Shown here: positions 57,459 through 64,000 of the stretch, in pieces | Numbering within the stretch: position 1 is the stretch's first letter | Layout of the letters: every line of letters starts with the position of its first letter | Assembly (NCBI RefSeq): GCF_001514145.1 | Contig: NZ_KQ948660.1 | Location: 1-64,000 of the forward strand | Length of the DNA: 64,000 bases | Origin: Streptomyces canus | Lineage (GTDB): Bacteria; Actinomycetota; Actinomycetes; Streptomycetales; Streptomycetaceae | Direction of reading: 5' to 3' | Position numbers and translations under genes: made by a program | The notes under the pieces: model-generated | Told to the model about the DNA's origin: nothing | Seen by the model: the letters and a program-made list of their open reading frames with translations, nothing else | Databases searched by the model: none

Positions 57459-57976
57459 TTGCCGAAACCGAAACCGCTGGAACCCTCGACCTTGGACCGC
57501 AGGCGCTTGCCCTTCTCGGTGGCCTGGTCGTTGAGCTCCTGCTGGAACTCCCGCATCCGGCCGAGGAGTTCCTCGTCGTGGGCGGCGAGGATCCGGGCCG
57601 CGAGCAGACCGGCGTTGCGGGCGCCGCCGACGGAGACGGTCGCGACCGGGACGCCGGCCGGCATCTGCACGATGGAGAGCAGCGAGTCCATGCCGTCGAG
57701 GTACTTCAGCGGGACCGGGACGCCGATGACCGGGAGGGGGGTGACGGAGGCGAGCATGCCCGGCAGGTGGGCGGCTCCGCCGGCCCCCGCGATGATCACC
57801 TTCAGACCCCGCTCGGCCGCCTGCTCGCCGTACGCGATCATCTCGCGCGGCATGCGGTGCGCGGAGACGACGTCCACCTCGTACGCGATCTCGAACTCGT
57901 CGAGCGCCTGGGCGGCGGCCTCCATGACGGGCCAGTCGGAGTCCGACCCCATGACGATGCCAACAACGGGGCTCAT
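57455..57976 (-). CDS. purE: N5-carboxyaminoimidazole ribonucleotide mutase
   Basis: A 173-residue class I PurE that moves the carboxylate of N5-CAIR to C4, giving CAIR in purine synthesis. Hallmarks: VVGIVMGSDSDWPVMEAAAQAL (the GSDSD loop), VVSAHRMPREMIAYGEQA with the catalytic His, and IIAGAGGAAHLPGMLAS with the second His and TPLPVIGVPV. ATG 57976 overlaps the purK stop (ATGA), so the two steps are coupled. A Gly/Phe-ended C-terminal tail is somewhat longer than in E. coli. Confidence 0.97.
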   Translation of the reverse strand: MSPVVGIVMGSDSDWPVMEAAAQALDEFEIAYEVDVVSAHRMPREMIAYGEQAAERGLKVIIAGAGGAAHLPGMLASVTPLPVIGVPVPLKYLDGMDSLLSIVQMPAGVPVATVSVGGARNAGLLAARILAAHDEELLGRMREFQQELNDQATEKGKRLRSKVEGSSGFGFGK

Positions 57977-59112
57977 TCGGTGATCGTGCCTCTCAGGTAG
58001 CCGGCAGCGTGACGTGCGCGTTCGAGAACGTCGTCCAGGTCGTCGCCGTAGGTGTTGACGTGGCCGACCTTGCGGCCGGGCTTCACGTCCTTGCCGTACA
58101 TGTGGATCTTCAGCTTGGGGTCGCGGGCCATGCAGTGCAGGTACGCGGAGTACATGTCGGGGAAGTCGCCGCCGAGGACGTTGACCATCACGGTCCACCT
58201 GGCGCGGGGGCGCGGGTCGCCGAGCGGGAGGTCGAGGACGGCCCGGACGTGGTTGGCGAACTGGGAGGTGATCGCGCCGTCCTGCGTCCAGTGGCCCGAG
58301 TTGTGCGGGCGCATCGCGAGCTCGTTGACGAGGATGCGGCCGTCGCGGGTCTGGAAGAGCTCGACGGCGAGGTGGCCGACGACGTCCAGTTCCTTGGCGA
58401 TGGACAGGGCCATCTGCTCGGCCTTGAGGGCCAGGGTCTCGTCGAGGTCGGGCGCGGGGGCGATCACGGTGTCGCAGACGCCGTTCACCTGCTGGGACTC
58501 GACGACCGGGTAGGCGACGGCCTGGCCGTGCGGCGACCGTACGACGTTGGCGGCGAGCTCGCGGACGTAGTCGACCTTCTCCTCGGCGAGGACGGGGACG
58601 CCGGCCCGGAAGGGGTCCGCGGCCTCCTCGACGGAGTCGACGACCCACACGCCCTTGCCGTCGTAGCCGCCGCGGACGGTCTTGAGGACGACGGGGAAGC
58701 CGTCGCCCTCCGCCGCGAAGGCCGCCACGTCCTGGGGATCGCTGACGATGCGGTGCCGTGGGCACGGGACGCCGATCGCGTCGAGCCGCGCGCGCATCAC
58801 GCCCTTGTCCTGGGCGTGCACGAGCGCGTCGGGGCCGGGGCGCACGGGGATGCCGTCCGCCTCCAGGGCTCTGAGGTGCTCGGTGGGTACGTGTTCGTGA
58901 TCGAAGGTGATCACGTCGCACCCGCGCGCGAAGTCGCGCAGCGTGTCCAGGTCGCGATAGTCGCCGATGACGACGTCGCTCACCACCTGCGCCGCGGAAT
59001 CCTGAGGGGTGTCACTGAGGAGCTTGAACCTGATGCCGAGCGGGATGCCTGCCTCGTGTGTCATACGAGCGAGCTGGCCTCCGCCGACCATGCCGACTAC
59101 GGGGAACGTCAC
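57973..59112 (-). CDS. purK: N5-carboxyaminoimidazole ribonucleotide synthase
   Basis: A 379-residue ATP-grasp enzyme making N5-CAIR from AIR, bicarbonate and ATP, just before PurE. Signatures: VGMVGGGQLARMTHEAGIPLG at the start, FDHEHVPTEHLRALEADG, PVVLKTVRGGYDGKGVWVV (ATP-grasp lysine), LVNELAMRPHNSGHWTQDG (metal and substrate residues) and the final DDLDDVLERARHAAGYL. GTG 59112. Operon order purK-purE-dipeptidase with four-base overlaps. Confidence 0.97.
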   Translation of the reverse strand: MTFPVVGMVGGGQLARMTHEAGIPLGIRFKLLSDTPQDSAAQVVSDVVIGDYRDLDTLRDFARGCDVITFDHEHVPTEHLRALEADGIPVRPGPDALVHAQDKGVMRARLDAIGVPCPRHRIVSDPQDVAAFAAEGDGFPVVLKTVRGGYDGKGVWVVDSVEEAADPFRAGVPVLAEEKVDYVRELAANVVRSPHGQAVAYPVVESQQVNGVCDTVIAPAPDLDETLALKAEQMALSIAKELDVVGHLAVELFQTRDGRILVNELAMRPHNSGHWTQDGAITSQFANHVRAVLDLPLGDPRPRARWTVMVNVLGGDFPDMYSAYLHCMARDPKLKIHMYGKDVKPGRKVGHVNTYGDDLDDVLERARHAAGYLRGTITE

Positions 59113-59277
59113 GACCCCAGGGTATCGGTCACGCCACGGCGGCCGGATTCAGCGCCTCTTACCGGTCCTCTTACCAGCTTGTTTCCCTGTCTGTGAGTTC
59201 GTCCACAGGCAATGGGCCAGAGGGGTGGTTAGCATGGCTGAGTTGACGAAACCAATCGACTGGGGGCCTGTACGACC

Positions 59278-59796
59278 ATGGGACATGGTTCCTCAGGGCT
59301 GCGAAGGATCGTTCGCGAGGTCGCCAAATTCGGTGCGGTCGGCGGCGCCGGTCTGCTCGTCAACCTCGTCGTGTTCAACCTCGTACGGCATCTCACCGAG
59401 CTTCCGGTGGTCCGTGCGAGCGTCATCGCCACGGTGGTGGCGATCGTCTTCAACTACATAGGGTTCCGGTACTTCACGTACCGCGACCGCGACAAGAGCG
59501 GCCGTACGAAGGAACTGACGCTGTTCCTGCTGTTCAGCGTGGTCGGCCTGGTCATCGAGAACGGCATCCTGTACGCCGCGACCTACGGCTTCGGCTGGGA
59601 CAGCTCCCTGCAGAGCAACATCTTCAAGTTCGTCGGCATCGGCATCGCCACCCTCTTCCGCTTCTGGTCCTACCGCAGCTGGGTCTTCAAGACCCTCCCC
59701 GCCCGCGAGGCGGTGGCGAGCGCGGAGTCCTTCCTGGAGGAGGCGGACCAGACGGCGGTCAGGAAGCCGTCCCCGCCCAGGCAGCGAGTCCTCTGA
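59278..59796 (+). CDS. GtrA family membrane protein
   Basis: A 172-residue four-helix membrane protein of the GtrA family: KFGAVGGAGLLVNLVVFNLV, VRASVIATVVAIVFNYIGFRYFTY, LFLLFSVVGLVIENGILYAA and IFKFVGIGIATLFRFWSYRSWVF. Family members flip or accompany polyprenyl-linked sugars for glycan modification (arabinan and similar polymers in mycobacteria). ATG 59278. It is divergent from purK, the same arrangement as the homologues in mycobacteria, and fits the envelope theme of the window. Confidence 0.92.
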   Translation: MGHGSSGLRRIVREVAKFGAVGGAGLLVNLVVFNLVRHLTELPVVRASVIATVVAIVFNYIGFRYFTYRDRDKSGRTKELTLFLLFSVVGLVIENGILYAATYGFGWDSSLQSNIFKFVGIGIATLFRFWSYRSWVFKTLPAREAVASAESFLEEADQTAVRKPSPPRQRVL

Positions 59797-59799
59797 CCC

Positions 59800-59841
59800 G
59801 GCCCAGCCCGCGCAGCTCCCCGCACCAACGGCTCGCCGTCG
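59800..59841. repeat. Imperfect copy of the histidine-kinase 3' end
   Basis: 42 bases matching 59943-59984 at 38 positions by eye. The second copy includes the last codons and stop of the kinase gene; this one lies in the 163-base gap to the GtrA gene. The rest of the gap repeats short C/T-rich phrases such as CGGCCTCCG and CCCGAGC. Confidence 0.7.
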
Positions 59842-59959
59842 ACCTCCGCCGGCCTCCGCCCCGAGCAGCGGATCCTCCGACCCGGTCGGCCTCCGTCCCG
59901 AGCTCCGGGTGCTCTGACACAGACCCCTGACCCACCGCCCCCGGCTCAGCCCGCGCAGC

Positions 59960-61234
59960 TCACCGCACCATCGGCTCGTCGTCGTCCAGCACCGCCGACT
60001 TCAGCGGGGTGCGGGAGAGGAACAGGCCGAAGACCGGGGGCTGGGCCTGGAGCATTTCCAGGCGGCCGCCGTCGGCCTCCGCCAGGTCCCGGGCGACCGC
60101 GAGGCCGATGCCCGTGGAGTTGCGGCCGCTGATGGTGCGCTCGAAGATCCGCGCGCCGAGGTCGGCGGGGACGCCGGGGCCCTCGTCGGTGACCTCGATG
60201 ACGGCCTGGTTGCCGGTGACGCGGGTGCGCAGCGCCACCGTCCCGCCGCCGTGCATGAGGGAGTTCTCGATCAGCGCGGCCAGGACCTGGGCCACGGCGC
60301 CGGGCGTGCCGACGGCGGTGAGGTGCCGTTTGCCCGAGCTGACGATCGCCCGGCCCGCACTGCGGTACGCGGGCCGCCACTCCGCGAGCTGCTGCTGGAT
60401 GACCTCGTCGAGGTCGAACGTGACGGCGTTGCCGGCCCGGGGGTCGCGGGAGTTGGTCAGCAGCCGCTCGACCACGTCCGTCAGCCGCTCCACCTGGGTC
60501 AGCGCGACGTTCGCCTCCTCCTTCACCGTGTCCGGGTCGTCGGTGAGGGTGATCTCCTCGAGGCGCATCGAGAGCGCGGTCAGCGGCGTACGGAGCTGGT
60601 GGGAGGCGTCGGCGGCCAGGCGCCGCTCCGCCGTCAGCATGCGCGCGATGCGCTCGGCGGAGGAGTCCAGCACATCGGCGACCCGGTCCAGCTCGGGGAC
60701 GCCGTACCGCTTGTGCCGGGGCCGTGGGTCGCCCGAGCCGAGCCGTTCCGCGGTCTCGGCGAGGTCGGTCAGCGGTGAGGCCAGCTTGTTGGCCTGGCGG
60801 ATCGCGAGCAGCACCGCGGCGATCACCGCGAGCAGCGCCACGAGGCCGATGATCAGCAGCGTCCGGCCGACCTCCCGGGTCACCGAGGAGCGCGGCTCCT
60901 GCACGGTGACCGTCTCGCCCTCCTCGCCCTTCTCCGTGGAGCTGATGACCTGGCCGACCGGCCTGGAACCGACCTCGATCGGCGGCTTTCCGGGGATCCG
61001 GATCACGGCGTACCGTTCCTGCGCGACTTGGTCGCGCAGGATCTCCGCGGTCACGTCCTCCGCGGCGAACAGCCGGCTGTCCACGATCCCGGACAGCCGG
61101 ATCGCCTCGGAGTCGACCCGCTCCTGGGCGCTGTTGCTGATGGTGCGGGTCTCGACGATGACGAGGGAGACGCCGAAGACGGCGATCACCACGAGCACTA
61201 CGGCGAGCGTGGACTGGATCAGTCGACGGCGCAT
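59960..61234 (-). CDS. Two-component sensor histidine kinase
   Basis: A 424-residue membrane sensor. Transmembrane segment 1 (about 7-28), an extracytoplasmic sensing region of about 90 residues, transmembrane segment 2 (about 118-142), HAMP (about 143-195), HisKA with the phospho-His in LAADASHQLRTPLTAL, and HATPase_c with the N box ALIENSLMHGG, DEGPGVPADLG and GRNSTGIGLAVARDLAEADGG. ATG 61234 lies 29 bases after the response-regulator stop, so the two form an operon. Signal unknown. Confidence 0.95.
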   Translation of the reverse strand: MRRRLIQSTLAVVLVVIAVFGVSLVIVETRTISNSAQERVDSEAIRLSGIVDSRLFAAEDVTAEILRDQVAQERYAVIRIPGKPPIEVGSRPVGQVISSTEKGEEGETVTVQEPRSSVTREVGRTLLIIGLVALLAVIAAVLLAIRQANKLASPLTDLAETAERLGSGDPRPRHKRYGVPELDRVADVLDSSAERIARMLTAERRLAADASHQLRTPLTALSMRLEEITLTDDPDTVKEEANVALTQVERLTDVVERLLTNSRDPRAGNAVTFDLDEVIQQQLAEWRPAYRSAGRAIVSSGKRHLTAVGTPGAVAQVLAALIENSLMHGGGTVALRTRVTGNQAVIEVTDEGPGVPADLGARIFERTISGRNSTGIGLAVARDLAEADGGRLEMLQAQPPVFGLFLSRTPLKSAVLDDDEPMVR

Positions 61235-61263
61235 GTCCTCTTACCTAGCCGATACCCGGGGAT

Positions 61264-61941
61264 TCAGCTCTTCTCGAAGCGGAAGCCCACTCCTCGTACC
61301 GTCGCGATGTACCGAGGGTTGGCCGCGTCGTCGCCGAGCTTCTTGCGGAGCCACGAGATGTGCATGTCGAGCGTCTTGGTCGACGACCACCACGTGGTGT
61401 CCCAGACCTCACGCATCAGCTGGTCCCGGGTCACCACCCGGCCCGCGTCCCGCACCAGCACCCGCAGCAGGTCGAACTCCTTCGCGGTGAGCTGGAGTTC
61501 CTCGTCGCCCATCCACGCCCGGTGCGACTCGACGTCGATGCGCACCCCGTGGGTGGCCGGCGGCTGGGCCGGCTCGGACGCCCCGCGTCGCAGCAGGGCC
61601 CGGACCCGGGCGAGCAGCTCGGCGAGCCGGAAGGGCTTGGTCACGTAGTCGTCGGCGCCCGCGTCGAGACCGACGACGGTGTCCACCTCGTCGGCACGTG
61701 CGGTCAGGATGAGGATCGGTACGGCGTGGCCTTCGGCGCGCAGTCGGCGGGCCACCTCGAGGCCGTCCATGCCGGGCAGACCCAGGTCGAGGACGACCAG
61801 GTCGATGCCGCCCTGCATTCCGGCGTCGAGTGCGGTGGGGCCGTCCTCACGCACCTCGACCTCGTACCCTTCCCGGCGCAGGGCGCGGGCCAGCGGCTCC
61901 GAAATGGACGCATCGTCCTCGGCGAGCAGTACACGGGTCAT
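61264..61941 (-). CDS. OmpR/PhoB family response regulator
   Basis: A 225-residue regulator. The receiver domain (about 1-120) has the acidic pair in LLAEDDASI, the phospho-acceptor Asp in LVVLDLGLPGMDGLEV, and the Thr/Lys switch in ILILTARADEV and GADDYVTKPF. The C-terminal winged helix (about 135-222) shows LQLTAKEFDLLRVLVRDAGRVVTRDQLM and LDMHISWLRKKLG. First gene of the operon with the kinase at 59960. Divergent from the peptide transporter across a 296-base gap. Confidence 0.96.
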   Translation of the reverse strand: MTRVLLAEDDASISEPLARALRREGYEVEVREDGPTALDAGMQGGIDLVVLDLGLPGMDGLEVARRLRAEGHAVPILILTARADEVDTVVGLDAGADDYVTKPFRLAELLARVRALLRRGASEPAQPPATHGVRIDVESHRAWMGDEELQLTAKEFDLLRVLVRDAGRVVTRDQLMREVWDTTWWSSTKTLDMHISWLRKKLGDDAANPRYIATVRGVGFRFEKS

Positions 61942-62237
61942 GAGCTGATGGTAGACCGCTCTTGAAAGATGCTGTGGTGTGATCGCAACCCAGTGGTTCT
62001 TACCTTTTATGGATGTGGTGTGAACCTGTGAGTGTGGGGTGCCAATCCCGTGAGGACCTTAGAAACAGGGTGTACGGTTCCTCGACCACCTGTGATTCAC
62101 GTCTCAAGTCCTTTCATTTCCGACCGTATCCTGCCGTATGGTGAATCAATGCCTGTCGCATCGTGGGGGCCTTTGGCGCATATCTGTCGCTGAAGGTCTC
62201 TTTTGTGTGCGGTAATCCCCACCAGCAAGGAACGACC
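61942..62237. promoter_or_regulatory. Divergent control region, response regulator / peptide transporter
   Basis: 296 bases without a gene. Two features are visible: an 8-bp inverted repeat, TGATTCAC (62093-62100) and GTGAATCA (62141-62148), and a direct repeat CCGTAT at 62124-62129 and 62134-62139, ten bases apart and so on the same face of the helix. Either could be an operator. AAGGAA at 62227-62232 is the transporter's ribosome site. Confidence 0.4.
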
Positions 62238-63782
62238 ATGGCGTCCAGCCTGACGAAGGACTCGGTGACTCCGGGCACCCCCGGTTCCGACAAAACCTTC
62301 TTCGGCCACCCCCGCGGACTGGCCACACTCTTCATGACCGAGATGTGGGAGAGGTTCTCCTACTACGGCATGAAGGCCCTGCTCACCGTCTACCTGCTCT
62401 CCGGCGGCCCCGACGCCGGCAAGGGCAGCATGGGCGGCGGCCTCGCGATGGACCTGGCGACCACCACCGTGATCGTCTCCGTCTACTCGGCGATGGTCTA
62501 TCTGCTCGCCATGCCCGGCGGCTGGCTCGGCGACCGCGTCTGGGGCCCGCGCAAGACCGTGGCCATCGCGGCCGTCACGATCATGTGCGGCCACCTGGTG
62601 CTGGCGCTGCCCGGCGGCCAGGCCCCGTTCTTCGCCGGTCTCGCGCTCGTCGCGGCCGGTTCCGGTCTGCTCAAGGCCAACATCTCCACGATGGTGGGCC
62701 ACCTGTACGACGGCCCGGACGACCCGCGCCGCGACGGCGGCTTCACGATCTTCTACATGGGCATCAACGCGGGCGCCTTCTTCGCCCCGCTGGCCATCGG
62801 CACCGTCGGCCAGGAGGTCAGCTGGCACCTCGGCTTCGGCATGGCCGCGGTCGGCATGGCGATCGGTCTGGCCGCGTTCCTGCTCGGCACCCGCAACCTG
62901 AGCCCGCAGAGCAACCTCGTGCCCAAGCCCCTGGCGGCCGAGGAGCGCGCGGCCTGGCTGCGCAAGGGCCTGTTCTGGGTGATCGCCGCGACCGTCTTCT
63001 ACGGCGTCGTCGGCTTCACCGGCCACTTCACGCTGAACTGGGCGATGATCCCGCTCACCGTCATCGGTCTGGTCGTCCCGGCGGGTGTGCTGCTGCGCAT
63101 CAAGCGGGACAAGGAACTGACGACCGCCGAGCAGTCGAAGATGTCCGGCTACATCTGGTTCTTCGTCGCGGCCGCCGTGTTCTGGATGATCTACGACCAG
63201 GGCGCGTCCACGGTCCAGGCGTTCGGCTCGAACGACCAGAAGACGGCCGGCTCACTGCTCGGCTTCGACTTCCCGACCTCCTGGTACCAGTCGCTGAACC
63301 CGCTGTTCATCATGGCGCTGGCCCCGGTCTTCGCCTGGCTGTGGGTGTGGCTGAACCGCAAGGGCAAGGAGCCCGGCACCATCGTGAAGTTCGCGATGGG
63401 CCTGGTCCTGGTCGGTGTCTCGTTCTTCTTCTTCCTGGTCCCGATCGCCATGGCGGCGAACGGCACCGCGGTCAGCCCGATGTGGCTCGTGGGCATCTAC
63501 TTCATCCAGACCGTGGGTGAGCTGTGCCTCTCGCCGGTCGGCCTGTCGGTGACGACGAAGATGGCTCCCGCGAAGTACGCCTCGCAGATGATGGGTGTCT
63601 GGTTCCTCGCGGTCACCGCGGGCGACTCGATCACCGGCCTGCTGTCCAACCCGGCGATCGCCGGGGTCGACCTCAGCGGGACGCCCGCGGTGTTCGGGGA
63701 GGCGGCGCTCGCGGTTCTCGCCGGGTTCGCCGTGTGGATGTACCGGCGGAAGGTGAAGTCGCTTATGGGGGACGTTCGTTAG
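62238..63782 (+). CDS. Peptide MFS transporter, POT/PTR family
   Basis: A 514-residue proton-coupled oligopeptide importer with about 14 membrane segments. The family start FFGHPRGLATLFMTEMWERFSYYGMKALL carries the ExxERFxYYG motif (key residues E, R, F, Y, Y, G). The motif GGWLGDRVWGPRKTV (DR and R/K) and the signature FTIFYMGINAGAFFAPL of helix 5 follow, and GELCLSPVGLSVTTKMAP is the late helix motif. ATG 62238 has AAGGAA upstream; the frame is open to 62163. A strong terminator follows. Confidence 0.95.
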   Translation: MASSLTKDSVTPGTPGSDKTFFGHPRGLATLFMTEMWERFSYYGMKALLTVYLLSGGPDAGKGSMGGGLAMDLATTTVIVSVYSAMVYLLAMPGGWLGDRVWGPRKTVAIAAVTIMCGHLVLALPGGQAPFFAGLALVAAGSGLLKANISTMVGHLYDGPDDPRRDGGFTIFYMGINAGAFFAPLAIGTVGQEVSWHLGFGMAAVGMAIGLAAFLLGTRNLSPQSNLVPKPLAAEERAAWLRKGLFWVIAATVFYGVVGFTGHFTLNWAMIPLTVIGLVVPAGVLLRIKRDKELTTAEQSKMSGYIWFFVAAAVFWMIYDQGASTVQAFGSNDQKTAGSLLGFDFPTSWYQSLNPLFIMALAPVFAWLWVWLNRKGKEPGTIVKFAMGLVLVGVSFFFFLVPIAMAANGTAVSPMWLVGIYFIQTVGELCLSPVGLSVTTKMAPAKYASQMMGVWFLAVTAGDSITGLLSNPAIAGVDLSGTPAVFGEAALAVLAGFAVWMYRRKVKSLMGDVR

Positions 63783-63795
63783 GGCCGGTCTGAAG

Positions 63796-63839
63796 CGACG
63801 GGGCCGTTGGAATCCGGGTGGGTTCTGACGGCCCCGTCG
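63796..63839. terminator. Bidirectional terminator
   Basis: A perfect 12-bp stem, CGACGGGGCCGT (63796-63807) with ACGGCCCCGTCG (63828-63839), 20-base loop, between the transporter and the convergent surface-protein gene. A second small hairpin, GCGCGG/CCGCGC, sits at 63853-63868 within a phrase (GCGCGGTTCCCCGCGCCCCT) that I recall as common in streptomycete spacers. Confidence 0.75.
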
Positions 63840-63880
63840 GTTTCACCGCTGTGCGCGGTTCCCCGCGCCCCTGAAGCGGG

Positions 63881-64000
63881 TTACCTGGTCCGCCTTCCAG
63901 GCATGAACGTGAAGACCGCCCCGCCCAGCAGCACCGCCGTTCCCGCCACCAGGCCCAGTGCCTTCAGCGCCGCGTGGTCGTCCGCGCCCGTGGCCGCCAG
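63881..64000 (-). CDS. 3' end of a sortase-anchored surface protein (LAXTG signal), partial
   Basis: Only the last 39 codons are in the window; TAA at 63881-63883. The frame reads LAATGADDHAALKALG, then a hydrophobic helix (LVAGTAVLLGGAVFTFM), then PGRRTR and stop. This is the classic tripartite sorting signal: an LAXTG motif (the form used by streptomycete class E sortases), a membrane span, and a basic tail. The protein would be cleaved between Thr and Gly and linked to peptidoglycan. The rest of the gene lies to the right of the window. Confidence 0.8.
   Translation of the reverse strand: MAATGADDHAALKALGLVAGTAVLLGGAVFTFMPGRRTR

Noticed and set aside
1..64000. CRISPR arrays, rRNA, tRNA, insertion sequences, phage genes
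   Set aside because: None were found by reading. No transposase, integrase or regularly spaced direct repeats appear apart from the in-frame fbiB repeats.

Overview
The window is high-GC chromosomal DNA (roughly 70% by eye) from a streptomycete. It contains a WhiB sporulation regulator, GTG/TTG starts with purine-rich ribosome sites, F420 biosynthesis genes, a cluster of LytR-CpsA-Psr (LCP) proteins and, at the right edge, an LAXTG-type sorting signal. The gene order (sahH, manA, SIS protein, Trm112, manB, DUF3499 protein, metallopeptidase, whiB, fbiA, fbiB, manC, LCP, acyl-CoA dehydrogenase, purE, purK, gtrA) resembles, from memory, the Mycobacterium tuberculosis Rv3248c-Rv3277 region and the S. 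coelicolor SCO3020s-3060s. It is therefore a conserved actinobacterial core with local additions, not an island.

Layout. 1-239: GC-poorer DNA without a gene. 240-5102: SpoIIM-like and RDD membrane proteins (divergent), a hypothetical protein, and sahH. 5103-8338: a one-chain fructose-type PTS permease facing a cation diffusion facilitator. 8482-12616: mannose-phosphate block (manA, SIS-domain isomerase, a 56-residue Trm112 protein, manB). 12726-14283: an L-lactate permease gene that looks broken. 14420-21201: DUF3499 protein, metallopeptidase, DUF5719 protein, a very large membrane glycosyltransferase, whiB. 21619-25152: promoter, a cysteine-rich leader peptide, cysteine dioxygenase, fbiA, fbiB. 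25274-30081: alkylation-type DNA glycosylase, manC-like nucleotidyltransferase, secreted PGRP amidase, TIGR03089 protein.

30201-43244 holds seven LCP genes, four of them forming a tandem duplication of a two-gene unit, with a glycosyltransferase and a thioesterase between. These presumably attach anionic glycopolymers to peptidoglycan, and the mannose-phosphate genes, glycosyltransferases, ugd and gtrA fit supply of sugar precursors. 43257-47470: methyltransferase, Cys/Met-rich copper-storage-like protein, acyl-CoA dehydrogenase, UDP-glucose dehydrogenase. 47756-52063: an extracytoplasmic copper module (CopC-CopD fusion, two cupredoxins, a possible YceI-like protein). 52100-57458: CGNR regulator, two VOC proteins, a metal-ligand-less dipeptidase paralogue, MerR regulator with operator, old-yellow-enzyme reductase, intact dipeptidase. 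57455-61941: purE-purK, GtrA, two-component system. 62238-64000: POT peptide transporter and the 3' end of a sortase-anchored surface protein.

The observation I rate highest is the small ORF at 21655-21750. Six of its last nine codons are Cys, it can be read as a leaderless transcript from a TTGACA promoter, and it sits upstream of cysteine dioxygenase. This suggests a cysteine-sensing attenuator. Next are the LCP tandem duplication, the copper module with a duplicated unidentified C-terminal domain and a possible ribosome-site-masking repeat, and the dipeptidase paralogue that has lost all its metal ligands.
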